The notes beneath the pieces are model-generated. The model searched no databases. It saw nothing but the letters and a program-made list of their open reading frames with translations, and was not told where the DNA came from. This document shows, piece by piece, positions 30,995 to 43,002 of a stretch of 64,000 bases of DNA. Made by a program: the position numbers and the translations under genes. The DNA lies in contig OY811991.1 of the NCBI GenBank assembly GCA_963681505.1, positions 1,992,671 to 2,056,670 on the forward strand, in the 5' to 3' direction. The stretch's first letter is position 1; every line of letters begins with the position of its first letter. The stretch comes from Eunapius fragilis. Its lineage: Eukaryota > Porifera > Demospongiae > Spongillida > Spongillidae.

Positions 30995-33870
30995 ATGGCG
31001 AGTCCAGGTCTAGACCAGGGCGCCTTGCTTTTAAGAAGACAGCTCATGGGTAAGGAAAGCGTGTCTTCTTGATGTATTGTGTAGCGTGGCCCCTCCGCCC
31101 ACCGTATCTCTGCTCGGAGTTTTTATTCAACCATATTTGTCGACCCGACATTCCAATTACTGCACACTCTACCGTTCATATCGTTGTGATAGAGCTTCAA
31201 AAGAGACCGGTGGAAGGTTTCTCTGCTGGCCTAGTCGACGACAATGACATGTACACATGGGAAGTACTCATTATCGGGCCACCGGACACTCACTAGTATC
31301 CTTACATATCGAAATGCACATTTTTACATGTCTGGCAAGTATTACCACCGCGGTGGCTACGAGGGCCAATTTTTTAAAAACGTCAAACTTTACTTTTTCA
31401 CACGTTTTTGGTTTTTAACCGTAACTACTTTCAGCGAAGGGGGTTATTTCAAGGCTCACCTGATATTCCCCAAGGAGTACCCACAACGACCTCCAAAGAT
31501 GAAGTTCGTCTCGGAGATATGGCACCCCAATGGTAAGCCCACACCTCCCCCCCCCCATAATCATTAAAACACAATTGTCACTCCAAACCCAGTTGAAAAG
31601 AATGGCGATGTGTGCATATCCATTCTTCATGATCCGGGAGAGGACAAGTGGGGATACGAGAAGGCCGAAGAGCGTTGGCTGCCTGTTCACACGGTGGAGA
31701 CCATCCTCATCAGTGTCATTTCCATGCTGGCCGACCCCAACGATCAGAGCCCAGCCAATGTTGATGCAGCGGTAGGTGTGGTTGTAACGTGTGTTTGCCA
31801 AACTATTATGGATGTGCCGATTCCATACCTGTGGTCCTACCATCACCACCGCCGCTTATGATAGGATGTTGTATTCTCACATTCTGGTTACTCAAATATT
31901 GTGGCATGCACTGTGTGGTCCAGGGTAATGCATACAGACACCTAATCAGTTGGCATTTAATGGCATTTACTGAATGTGTTGTGTGCGTGATAACAGGTCA
32001 TGAATCTTTCATTAGAAAGTGGGGAATAAATATTGAATTTTTAATAATTATCTCACATTATAAGTTTTCATCTTTACACATTGGCTTGTAGTATTATGCA
32101 AATGTGTATTGGACGCACTTTTTTGATTTCTTATTTATGGCCTGGGTAAAGAGCGTTTCTATTATTTCTTAATGTTATGTCCAGAAATTATCTGGCATTG
32201 CCATTGATATAATATCCTTTCTCTGTACTCTTTTTAAGCAGTAATAGATGTTACAATTTTCTAGTTGCAAATGTATATATTGAACTCAATGTTGTGAATA
32301 CAATACCCTAAATCTAGTGCAATGCACAGACATGCCTGCTTCCATGGCAACAGAAATTACAAGTTAAAATGAAAATGTTTAACACCCGGTTTATGAAACA
32401 CAAGAATTATTTTGGGGATATTCAGAATCCTTAAATGGAGCTGCTTGGTTTTGTTTGAACATCTGCTAAATTAGGCGTTTGATAGCTAGAGCGTACTTAC
32501 GACTGCTAAGGAAAGAATCCGCTGGTTTACACAAGCCCTCTAAAGTCAAACAACCCTGGAAATTGGGCCTTATAACTGATACACATTTTTCCTAGGCTTA
32601 CTCTGGTTGATCAGACCTAGTATTGATAATAGAAAGCATGTCCTTGCAGCTGTTCTTTTCATTTGACTTGTCGTATTAAGTAATGAAGCGTATTGCAGAC
32701 TAAGGCGAAGGTGATTGACAGCCTAAGTGCGGGATATACATTGGTAGTGCTAGGAAGTCCTCGGGAGCCTCATCAACTGCTGCAGCAATCATGGCAGACA
32801 CCATATTTGTATACTCTACAAGTTCCACTTGTTTACAGTTTATTGCTCAGCAAAAAGATGCTCTCTATATCCCAGCAGAGTGGAAAAAATTTAGAATTGC
32901 TGCAAAATTTACATTCATTGTGCCTAAATGGCTTCTTGACTGGGGCCAGGGAGCAGAGAGCACAAATGGGTGCAGTGTTTCTGAATGGCAGCTCCTGTAT
33001 TGGTCCTGTATTGGTCCTGCATTGCTCGTGCATTGGTCCCGTATTGGTCCTGTGTTGGTCCTCCATTGCTCCTGCATTGGTCCCATATTGGTCCTGTATT
33101 GGTCCTGTGTTGGTCTTGTGTTGGTTCTGCATTGCTCCTGTATTGGTCCTGCATTGGTCCCGTATTGGTCCTGTATTGGTCCTGCATTGTTCTTGTATTC
33201 ATCCTGTGTTGGTCCTGCATTGTTCTTGTATTCGTCCTGTGTTGGTCCTGTATTGGTCCTGCCTTGTTCTTGCTCTTGTATAGCTATGAGATACCAATAA
33301 AATGCTCCGAGAGCTGACAAATTAGCTTTTTAAAAAGAGCACTTTGAAAACTTTGGCCACCATAAAAACGTAATAAGGTGGCTTGGCATGTTATTGTACC
33401 ACAGTACAGTGGTAGATAGCCTTATGAGTCCTGCATTTCTATATTGATGCACTGAGAGTGGGCTATCATCGAGAGATATTTTGCATAGGCAATGAATGAA
33501 ATGAGGGAGTTCGTTTTATTTTCCCCAAAAAAATCTTGTCGTAAATCCACTAGTATGTTGGTTTGATAATCCAATCATTTTTTTGAATTTAGAATTTCAA
33601 GCAATTGCAAAACCTCAAACAGAAACCACTTATCAATTTGTGTTTTTCAGGCAGTGCATTCATTTGGTTCCAATAGCAATTGTAAATATAACTTCCACTG
33701 ATATGAAATTTAAGTTCAAAGCTGTCACGTGCAGTGTCACTTTTTCCCCTCCCAACAAAGGTGTGCCATTTTCCCTTCCCTCCATGTAGAAGGAGTGGCG
33801 GGAAGACTACAATGGAGAGTTCAGAAGGAGAGTGATGAGATGTGTTCGGTTGAGTCAAGACATGCTATAG
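30995..33870 (+). CDS. UBE2G1: Ubiquitin-conjugating enzyme E2 G1
   Basis: E2 enzyme that accepts ubiquitin from E1 on its active cysteine and passes it to substrates with an E3. Five exons: 30995-31049, 31193-31295, 31435-31532, 31593-31771, 33790-33870 (TAG), 171 aa, against about 170 in human UBE2G1. Collinear blocks include [46 protein letters not shown], the active-site segment [35 protein letters not shown] and the end [11 protein letters not shown]. The G1-specific acidic insert after the active cysteine is present. The last intron (2 kb) contains a 12-bp minisatellite. All splice phases agree. Confidence 0.97.
32995..33275. repeat. 12-bp minisatellite (TATTGGTCCTGT)
   Basis: About 23 imperfect copies in the last UBE2G1 intron. 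Both strands read open across it only because the unit is a multiple of three. Confidence 0.9.
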
Positions 33871-35788
33871 TGGGACATGCATATCATCTTGTGTCATTCA
33901 CCACAACTAGTTAGGCTAACGATTGAATGTATTTGCTTCCTTGTCCTGTATCTTCTTGTGTGTTTGAAGGATCTCAGTTATTTTAATATTTGTCTATTGT
34001 GTACTTGTTCACCCCATAGTAGTGATAGAGCGAGCTGCATGTATTGTACCATTAGTTCCGGTACCAAGGCACACATGTTTAGCATATGTACAAAATGCTG
34101 CATTAGAATTGTGTGGAGGGCAGGCGGTTTGGGGTAGTCAGCTCCTCTTGCAAGTAGAGAGGTACAATGAGTGCTATGACATCTTCACATTAGAGGTGTG
34201 AGATACTTTTAATCTGTACTTAAGTGCATGGTCCATGCACTAATTGATACTTTTTCCCCCTGATCTCTCAACTTTAAAATAGAATGTATTGGGACTTAAT
34301 TTTTATTTTTTCAATGTAATCAACTTTTAAAAGCTTTTGCACTTTTTATGGGCATAAAGTAAATAAAATAAACAATTCAAGTTGCTGTGCATGTTAGAAC
34401 TCTCAGGCTCTGGAAATACAAAGAAGTTAGATGTTTAAGAACAGAACCCAAAAGATGCAAAAGTTATCCTCAAATTACATAGAAACCGATTGCAGTTGAA
34501 CAAAAAAAAAAAAATCAAAAGCAGTGCCAAATCAAGTCCTTATGTTTTTTTTGCCTGAAATGAAAATTCCGTACAGGAAAGCGACTTGAAGCCAACTTTT
34601 GCCAATATAAATTGCCCCACAACAGGCTGGAGCAGTTACTGAACATTTAGGCAGAAGGCAAGAAACAGAGGAGGTATCTTACTTCACTATCTGTCTAACT
34701 ACATAGTAAGCAGTGTTACATGATGTTGGATGGCAACTAGCAAAAAGGATGGTTAAAAATTAAACGCCTGCTTTAAACAATGATAACCCAAACTATCAAA
34801 CTCTATATTGGTCTTCATTAAATACATGTAGTGCCAGGAGGGATGAATCTAGAATAGTCCATGCATGCTTTTTTACTAAGACTTCTGCCTGTGGCCTCTG
34901 TGCACACATCTTCATGGTGATGGTGGCAGTAGTCCCATCTCCATACCTTTGACCTGATAAAACTCAAAATTGCAATTAAATGCTGGCTAGGAATGGACAC
35001 ATTCTGGATCCAGATGTGTGATGTGTCCTCACCCCATGCTGTAACATGTAGTCATGTCTCAGTATAATCAGTTGCATCTATCTGCCTACCGGACCTGCTG
35101 ATGTCCTTGATGTCATGCACTGTGGTCTCTTGGTTTGGCTCAACCAACAACAGAGGCCTCTCAACAGAAGTTAGGCGCACGTAGTTTAGCTTAACTGCAT
35201 GGGCGTGAGTTATTATCGGCACATGGTTAAAATAGCTTTATTTCCTGGATAATAAACATGTATGGCACACCGATTTAATACACTAATCTGGCTAGGTCAG
35301 GCAAAGTCTATACTTAACATCTCCTGTCTCACTCCAACGTCACTATAGAGGCTGAGCCCGCTGCAGGTGGGCATGAATGGTTCACGTGTCTTTTCACCCC
35401 AACCACCCGCATAGCGGATCTATACAGCCAGGGAAAAGCACTCTCTGCACCCGATTTCATTACGCTTAGCGCTACATGCATATGTACATGTACAGTGCCC
35501 ATCGATCAATGCAATAATCATAAGGGCCCTTAATTCGAAGTTGAAATCAGAAGTTCTTACGGTAAAATGGGGGAGGGGCGGAGGAATATTATACATCTGC
35601 CCCCGCTTAATTTCTACCAGGCATATGATTGTACTGCACAATATGACAAAGGAGAGGTGGCATCTCAGTCAGCCCAAAACCGGGGAGTATACATTGTTTT
35701 AGTTGCTTCTCGAAGAGAATTGCTCGGCTAATCTTTGTAGAGCTTTTTTCCCCATTACACCTGAGGGGTGTAAATAAAAAAAACGGCC
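33871..35788. other. Intergenic region after UBE2G1
   Basis: AT-rich sequence with short A- and T-runs. An AATAAA-like stretch lies at 34362-34374. No coding exon, tRNA or tandem repeat that I can support. Confidence 0.4.
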
Positions 35789-36042
35789 ATGTTCAATCTC
35801 ATGGGTGCGAAGAGAGCAGGAAGAGATTTGAGTGAAAGGCTCTTACGTCAAAATAATATTATGCTTAACCAAAATCAATATCCGCTTCAGCATCTGTGCA
35901 TGTGTCAGTTGGCTATATATGAGGTAAGAAAATGTTTCTCCCGGCATTACGTGTTTGTTGTGTTGGCTCCTTGCAGCATTATGGCAGCCTTACTTCCGTC
36001 AACATTGAGGCAGCAATGTATGTCATTGTGCCTAACTGTTAG
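35789..36042 (+). CDS. Possible small two-exon ORF, unrecognised
   Basis: Exon 35789-35923 (ATG, good GAG|GTAAGA donor) joined to 35977-36042 (TTGCAG acceptor, TAG) would give 66 aa with consistent phase. The product starts MFNLMGAKRAGRD and has no domain I recognise. It could equally be a non-coding transcript or chance. Confidence 0.2.
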
Positions 36043-36769
36043 GAAACCACCGGCTCAGATGGCATGGCATTCTTAATGGAGAACTGTTTTCCATGAAAGG
36101 TATAATCACAATTTTAAAATTTACAGTTCAGATCATTCCGCGTATCAGGAACTACGATAGTAGTTCGTATATAGGAATTGACCCGGGTCGTGAATATCAT
36201 TTTAAACACGCGACCCGCGTATAACTCGCGTACCGAGAAACGGATAGTGTTGCTCTTTGTTGCTATCAATCCAGAAGGCAAAGGCGGTCATTTTAGTGTT
36301 TTACTCCAGTCTTCAAACTGTTTGCTTTAAGAGAACAAAACAGTTCGTGTTTTACCTCGTCTCCAGGCCAAATATTCTCCGTCGTCAACGTCGTCGTCGT
36401 CGTCGTTGTCTTCTAATTCTCGGGTGAGTATAACTCTGGATAGGAACGGTTTTAAAGAGCGCCAATTATACCAATCGCTTTAGAATCTCCTGGAAGGACA
36501 TCTTCAAGTATCAGATGTATGAATAAGTGATATACGTAATCATTACGTACGCCTAGTGTTGAATTGAAGCGTTCCCATGGCGAAATTTACGTATATTTAG
36601 AATTGTACAAACAAAAGACGACGAGTTAGAATTCTCCCGCGTTCTTTACAGTGATCCCAAACAAAAGCGGGCGTCTGCTCTTGACGGTAATTGAAGCGGG
36701 GGGGGGGGGGGGGGGCAACTTGCCAGTAGTAATAATCGATAAAAAATGATAATGAAAAAATTGAGGAAA

Positions 36770-37055
36770 CAAGTAAAGAAAAACATTCTCTAACGAGAAA
36801 GTTGGTGGGATATAGGAATTGGAGGCAAAGGTGGTGTAAAAGGAAGGGAACAAGGTTTTGGGAAAAGATAAATGATACTAAAAATCCTATATTTAGCACG
36901 TGTAAATGTTACAGAACCAAATGAAGTGCTAAATATAGGATTTTAGTATCATTTGTCTTTTCCCAAAACCTTGTTCCCTTCCTTTTTACACCACCTTTGC
37001 CTCCAATTCCTATATCCCACCAACTTTCTCGTTAGAGAATGTTTTTCTTTACTTG
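36770..37055. repeat. Long inverted repeat, 130-bp arms
   Basis: Arms 36770-36899 and 36926-37055 pair nearly perfectly around a 26-bp loop. It has no coding content. It lies upstream of the DNase II-like gene and, if transcribed, would fold into a long double-stranded hairpin. Confidence 0.9.
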
Positions 37056-37518
37056 TATCTACCGCGTAAAAGGTTGATGTTTGCGGAAATATTTTCAACG
37101 AAAATTCGATCCAAATATGTCATCTTGCATTAATACTAAATTTGCGAAGTAAATTTCAATATGAACAACAAAAAAACTGAAGTTGGAGATATTATATATG
37201 CGCGGGCTTTACCCGCCTGTCCATGCACCTGTACCTTTCCTACTGAAACAGGCATAAAAGCAAGCAGCTGGAATAATTTTCATCCAGCTATTTGCACCAT
37301 ATTTGATATATAACGTTGTATTTTTAATTCAGTTCAGTAAATGTGTTGACACCGCGACCATATCCCCCCCTTTTCCTGGTGCTAAACTTATATATGCTAC
37401 TGGCAGCTTGCTTTATTAGTTTTCAGCACTATAAAGCTGTAGCATGATGACATGAAGTTAATTGTGGACATTAAATGTGGTCAACACCTTATACGTGTTT
37501 ACATTTTAGCATTCTTTG

Positions 37519-38382
37519 ATGGACGTGACGTATACAGTGGCGCTTAAAGCTCCCCATGGTACCCGGGCACAATTCAAGGAAACAGCGCACAACGGTTGGC
37601 AGTACATCGATGACATCAACGACTGGCTGTCATCCCAACTGGATGCCGACCGCTGGTCTGGCTGGATGCTTTACAACGACCAACCACCGGAAGGGGCGGC
37701 GATGTTAGAAGGCGGTCACTGCAAGGGGATTGTTGCCTGGACCGAGGAGAAGATAGGATGGATGATCCACTCCGTTCCAAAGTGGCCCGACTCGTTCGGC
37801 AAAGGATCCGTCTCGAAACTCCGACCTGGCGAGTGCGTGTACGGGCAATCGTTTGTTTGGTTGACCATCCCTGTGCACTTAAAGGGCGACATTCTTGACC
37901 ATATCCGGCTCATGCAGTCGCATGTGTACGAGGACACGGAATCTCAGCGCAGGCTAAGGCAGCGCACCCCCACAGCCGACAAAATGCTGCAAGTCCTCAA
38001 GCTGTCGGAAAATGTGTTTCATATCGCCAAGCATTCCAAATGGGGGAAGGACCTATTTGAAGACGGCATTGTCCCCGTTTTCGGGGGAACTTGGATAACT
38101 GAAACGTGGTCCCGACCAGGTCAGCTTCCGACTGGAAGAGTGGGTCGCATTTTAAGTGTGCGTTGGGCGTCACCCCACTCGTCTTCACCAATTGCGTATA
38201 CCGAAGAAGATGATCACTCCAAGTGGGCAATCACCCGCAAATTGAGGGACCGCTGCTCCTATGTTGGGGACATCAACGCCATGGAGTCCCAGTTCCATCG
38301 TGGGGGAGGAGGCGTCGTGATAGAAGACTCTAGTTTATGGAAGGCTCTAAAAAGTCTTGTAACAAAAGAAACTGTCGTATAA
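37519..38382 (+). CDS. DNASE2: DNase II-like endonuclease
   Basis: Acid, divalent-metal-independent endonuclease family that degrades DNA in lysosomes. Landmarks in order: MLYNDQPPEG, the first HxK motif GGHCKGIV (His67), IHSVPKWP, YGQSFVWL, KWGKDLFEDG, the second catalytic motif EDDHSKWAI (His233), then CSYVGDINAMESQFHRGGGG and LWKALKSLV. Both active histidines and their lysines are present, so it should be active. From ATG 37519 the protein is 287 aa and lacks the signal peptide and first residues of secreted family members. An acceptor (TTTTAG) ends at 37509, so an upstream exon probably supplies them. I could not find that exon; a 5' exon ending at the GTGAGT donor at 36424 is possible. 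The coding part after 37510 has no intron. Confidence 0.9.
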   Translation: MDVTYTVALKAPHGTRAQFKETAHNGWQYIDDINDWLSSQLDADRWSGWMLYNDQPPEGAAMLEGGHCKGIVAWTEEKIGWMIHSVPKWPDSFGKGSVSKLRPGECVYGQSFVWLTIPVHLKGDILDHIRLMQSHVYEDTESQRRLRQRTPTADKMLQVLKLSENVFHIAKHSKWGKDLFEDGIVPVFGGTWITETWSRPGQLPTGRVGRILSVRWASPHSSSPIAYTEEDDHSKWAITRKLRDRCSYVGDINAMESQFHRGGGGVVIEDSSLWKALKSLVTKETVV

Positions 38383-38822
38383 AACTGTGTGATATGGCGG
38401 TTCGTATTTTTCTTATAGAAGTATATTGCAAACAGAATATACAACAGTTGCAGTTGAAAACATAAAGTGTGTACATAACGATTTTGAATGCGGGCGTCTA
38501 TTTTAGGCTAATTAGCTATTCGGTTATACTGTGCGTGCGTATTATTGTATGCGCGTCAGACCCGCTGAATCATGCAAACAGAGTACAACGGTTATGAATC
38601 ATTACAGTGTGATTCCGAAAATTTTTAAATTGCTTCTTCCTATTGCAGAGGATTAAATAACGACGTGTTTAGAGCAGAGGAGCTTTCAATAATGTTTTAT
38701 GAACTGACACGATGCCTGGGTTTAAAGCTGTACCCAAGGGTTTAGTTTGATATCGTGAATGCCATTCAAAACTACTTTAATCGTGCATTAATAAACGTTA
38801 ATACTTTAACTCTCATAGAATT
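38383..38822. other. Intergenic spacer DNase II to EIF2B1
   Basis: 440 bp; no clear polyadenylation signal, repeat or extra exon seen. It must contain the EIF2B1 promoter. Confidence 0.4.
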
Positions 38823-39139
38823 ATGGAAAGTAAGCGAATGGACGAACACGAGAAAGTCCCAGGTCTACTCCACATACAGCTGGCACATATGTAAACCCGC
38901 GCGTTTCCCCGCGAACCTGCAGGTGTTGTGCAGCACTTCAAGGACACAGTGAACAGCGATCCGAGGGCTATTGGCCCCTCGACCGCGGTGGTGGCCATTC
39001 AGAGTTTGCTGAAGTTTATCAAGGAGAGCAAAGGTAGCCAGGTGTTGCCCTCGCCATTATTATACCCTGCCATGTTGTTATCGATCGAAGTTGTGTGTGT
39101 GTGTGCATGCAAGTGTGTGTGTGTGTGTGTGTGTGTGCA

Positions 39140-39189
<50 letters not shown>

Positions 39190-42037
39190 CGTGTGTGTGT
39201 GTGTGTGTGTGTATTTGTGTGTGTATGTATGTTTTTGTGTGTGTATGTATGTTTGTGTATCAGTGTGTAAGTTTGGGGGGGGGGGGGGAGGGAGGGGGAG
39301 GGGGGGGGGTTAGAGTAACCGGGTAGGTTTGTTGACTTGTAGCAGCAGTACATTATACACATTTAATTAAATATGGACATCTTTTTAAAGAATTTTTATA
39401 TCTCGTTGGAGTCTTTAAGTGGGCATTTAAAAAAAAAAGGGTTGGGTAGAGGATTTTATGGTTCAGTCTAACTATTTTTATAATTAAGCTCATGCTTTGT
39501 ATTAATGAGCTCAAAAGTTGTCTGCGTGCGTGCACATGTGTATGTGTACATTTTTATTTGTGTGTGGGGCTACATGAAGTGGTCTTTTGGCGTTGCTCAA
39601 TAGTAGGGCATTTCCCTCCATAGCTGGGACAGTGGCCGGGCTGAGGGATGACATAATGGGGGCATTCCCCTCCATAGCTGGGATAATGGGGACATTTCCC
39701 TCCATAGCTGGGACAGTGGCCGGGCTGAGGGATAACATAATGGGGACATTTCCCTCCATAGCTGGGATAATGGGGACATTTCCCTCCATAGCTGGGACAG
39801 TGGCCGGGCTAAGGGATGACATAATGGGGACATTTCCCTCCATAGCTGGGACAGTGGCCGGGCTGAGGGATGACATAATGGGGACATTTCCCTCCATAGC
39901 TGGGATAATGGGGACATTTCCCTCCATAGCTGGGACAGTGGCCGGGCTGAGGGATGACATAATGGGGACATTTCCCTCCATAGCTGGGACAGTGGCTGGG
40001 CTGAGGGATGACATAATGGGGACATTTCCCTCCATAGCTGGGACAGTGGCCGGGCTGAGGGATGACATAATAGGGGCATTCCCCTCCATATGGCTGGGCT
40101 GAGGGATGACATAATGGGGACATTTCCCTCCATAGCTGGGACAGTGGCCGGGCTGAGGGATGACATAATGGGGACATTTCCCTCCATAGCTGGGACAGTG
40201 GCCGGGCTGAGGGATGACATAATGGGGACATTTCCCTCCATAGCTGGGACAGTGGCCGGGCTGAGGGATGACATAAAGCAAGCCATTGAAGCACTCATCA
40301 AAGCCACACCCAACACCGTATCAGTATCCTCAGGCTGTGAGCTCTTCCTGAGGTTCATCACCCTTACCTCCTTGGACCATCACATTGTGTGTTTGAACTA
40401 CATTTTATCTCTCTGTCTTCCCCTCTTCTCCACCCCCACCCCCCCCCCTCCCCTCTTAAGAGGCAGATGCAGACAGGTGATGCTATGGGGTTGATACAGA
40501 TATGACGTACAAATATCCTCCTCAGAACCATACTTGTCTGCACCCACCTCTCCTCTCCCCTCCCCTCCCCTCCTCCCCTCCCCTCTTTCACTTAGAGCCT
40601 CATGAATAATTTAAGTTTATGCATACCATCTTGATTATTGTACAGGACTTTCAGGAGCTAAAGAAGAGGCTAATTGAGAGGGGTCAGTGGTGGCCGTTTG
40701 TGGGTGTGGTTAGCCGTCTGCTCTTGTCACAGGTAACGTATACCTGAAGCAGGTGGAGATGTCCAGAGACAAGATAGCCGTTGCTGGGAATCCGTTTATT
40801 AGAGATGAGACGGTATGTTAACATGGTAACAGGAAGGCACCGTCTTAAAAATAAAAATGCTTTTTGTTGTGTTTGGTTCCCAGACCATTCTCATCCACTC
40901 AAGATCGAGGGTGGTGCTGGGCCTCCTGAAAGAAGCCGTGAGTAAAGGGAAGCGACTCAAAGTCTTCATCACCGCATCAGCCATTGATAGTTCAGGGTGG
41001 GTGTAGGGTGTGTGTGCATTTGCTGATGATGGTGATGACCGTGGGTTCTATCAGGACCAACATGCAGGATATGTTAGCACAATACAAGGTGCCGTCCAAA
41101 GTGATCCTAGATTCAGCAGTGGGGTAAGTATTAACATTTCCTTCCAACGGCAACAACAACAAAAAAATGTATCTGCTGTAACTATAACTATTTGCTGGTG
41201 ACTGGTGAAAAATTTCAGTTTCATTATGGAGAAAGTGGACGTTGTGATAGTGGGAGCAGATGGTGTATCAGAGAGTGGGGGCATCATCAACAAGGTCTGT
41301 ACAAGTGAGTATTGTGCTTAAGTGGCTGAGCTAAGGGGACATATATTCCGCCCAGATTGGGACATTTCAGATAGCAGTGATGGCCAAAGCACTGAATAAG
41401 CCTTTCTACGTTGTAGCTGAGAGCTTTAAGTTTGTCAGAGTGTTCCCTCTTAAGCAGGACGATCTCCCTAATCAGGAGAAGGTATGAGGGGAGGGGCATG
41501 TGGTGAGGTAATAGGGAGGGGCATGTGGTGGGGTGATAGGGAGAGGCATGTGGTGGGGTGATAGGGAGGAGAGGAATGGGAAGGTGATGATACTGTGTAG
41601 TGTTGGGATGGGTCTTTTAACCACTTTGTTCCTGCAATGAACTTTGCCCTGTATCTTGGAGATAACCTGATTTCAATTTCAATTAGTACAATCATTGCTT
41701 ATGACATATGAAAGATGTTACTTGTTCTGTATGGCAGTTTTTTATTCAAATGAATGCATTCATGGCATATGCTATGCATATTTTGGCCACATGGAATGCC
41801 ATTATAGCAGTGAAGTGGTATGAGCCTGTATTCACTCATTTGGCTACATTCAACACTTAACTTGCTCCTCTTCTCACTCCAACGTTCACCTGTTAGTACG
41901 TAACTGTTGATTCTGGCCCTGATAAGCACCCATCTCTGGATTATACCCCTCCTCAGTACATCACGCTCCTTTTCACAGACCTGGGAGTTTTGACACCATC
42001 AGCAGTCAGTGATGAACTGATCAAATTGTATATGTGA
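38823..42037 (+). CDS. EIF2B1: Translation initiation factor eIF2B subunit alpha
   Basis: Regulatory subunit of the eIF2B guanine-nucleotide exchange factor; it holds the decamer together and senses phosphorylated eIF2. Ten exons: 38823-38862, 38923-39033, 40244-40386, 40646-40682, 40733-40812, 40884-40996, 41055-41123, 41219-41294, 41356-41481, 41897-42037 (TGA), 311 aa (human 305). Collinear family blocks: [100 protein letters not shown]. The first exon's donor (GTCTAC) is weak and chosen by phase. The acceptor and first 31 nt of exon 3 are tandemly amplified upstream (39602-40243). Confidence 0.95.
39095..39262. repeat. (GT)n microsatellite with GCATGCAA interruptions
   Basis: GT-rich tract in EIF2B1 intron 2, followed by a G-run at 39275-39310. 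Confidence 0.95.
39602..40275. repeat. 54/30-bp minisatellite derived from the EIF2B1 exon 3 border
   Basis: About 15 tandem units of 54 bp or a 30-bp short form. The long unit is 23 bp of intron end (TTTCCCTCCATAG), then the first 31 nt of exon 3 (CTGGGACAGTGGCCGGGCTG...). The final copy runs on into the true exon. Units of 54 and 30 bp keep frames open, which creates long but meaningless reading frames on both strands. Confidence 0.95.
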
Positions 42038-42071
42038 TTTTTTTTTTTTTGTTTCTCATTATGAATCATCT

Positions 42072-42136
<65 letters not shown>

Positions 42137-43002
42137 GGGGAGAGGGATGAACTAGGGGAACAGGACAAAATATGTGTGTGCTGTCTTGGCCTAGCTGCTT
42201 TTGTCATACTACTGATTGGAGCTTGATTAGTTTTTTTTTTTTTAAAGGGATTTTTCATGAAATTTAAATAACATGTCTTATAGCCAAAAGGAGACATCGC
42301 TTGCTTAGTAGGTATACGTTCATTGTGTGTGGGTGGGGGTAAATATCACTTGTAAGTGTTAAGCAGATGTCCTGTGATGGCTATGTTAAAATGAAGTTGC
42401 ACAATTGCTCGTTTTTGCAATCATGGTAATCCAACATCTGTGGTACACATAACATGAAGGCGAATCGTTAAAAAATGCCATACTGTGCCAGAGATGTGAT
42501 GTACACCTCGTACACGCGTAGTCTCGTATGCAAACATGTTTTGTCTGGGCATTTACCCACAGTTTGTGGTTCAGAAGACAGTTGCATTCCTCTTTCAGTT
42601 TGATAGGAAATGGTCAGAAACATGTATCTGCATGGGTAGGTTTGGTGTCTGAGTTATTTACCATTGTAAGGATGAGAGAAGCCTCATTTAACAAGGTTAT
42701 AGTCTATGTCTTATTATATTTCATACATCTCATGCATCAGAATTGCAAAAAAAAAATACCACCAACATCTCCATACAGTTTCTCATTACCTCGTGACGTG
42801 AGCTTGTGCTAAATGATGATATGAGCTACGTTTACACAAGCCCATCTGATGTTCGATTTCAAAGGTGCATCGAATATGATCAGTACTGGCTATAGCTGGA
42901 ACAATCCCTGAGGTTAGACATACGTTTTATCATCAGACATTGAAGAATCAAAATACATGCACCAGGACAGGTGACCTTTTTTTTTTTTTTTTTTTTTTTC
43001 AG
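42038..43002. other. Region between EIF2B1 and the orphan exon
   Basis: Contains a (GT)n tract at 42072-42133 and T-runs at 42231-42244 and 42978-42999, the last forming the acceptor tract of the next exon. No other exon could be supported. Confidence 0.4.

Noticed and set aside
32693-33000. Possible BRCT-like peptide ([10 protein letters not shown]) in the UBE2G1 intron
   Set aside because: Too short, no supporting splice sites or second conserved block, and other frames look equally open.
39511-40361. Minus-strand frames of about 250 codons in three phases
   Set aside because: Produced by the EIF2B1 border minisatellite; the true gene is on the plus strand.
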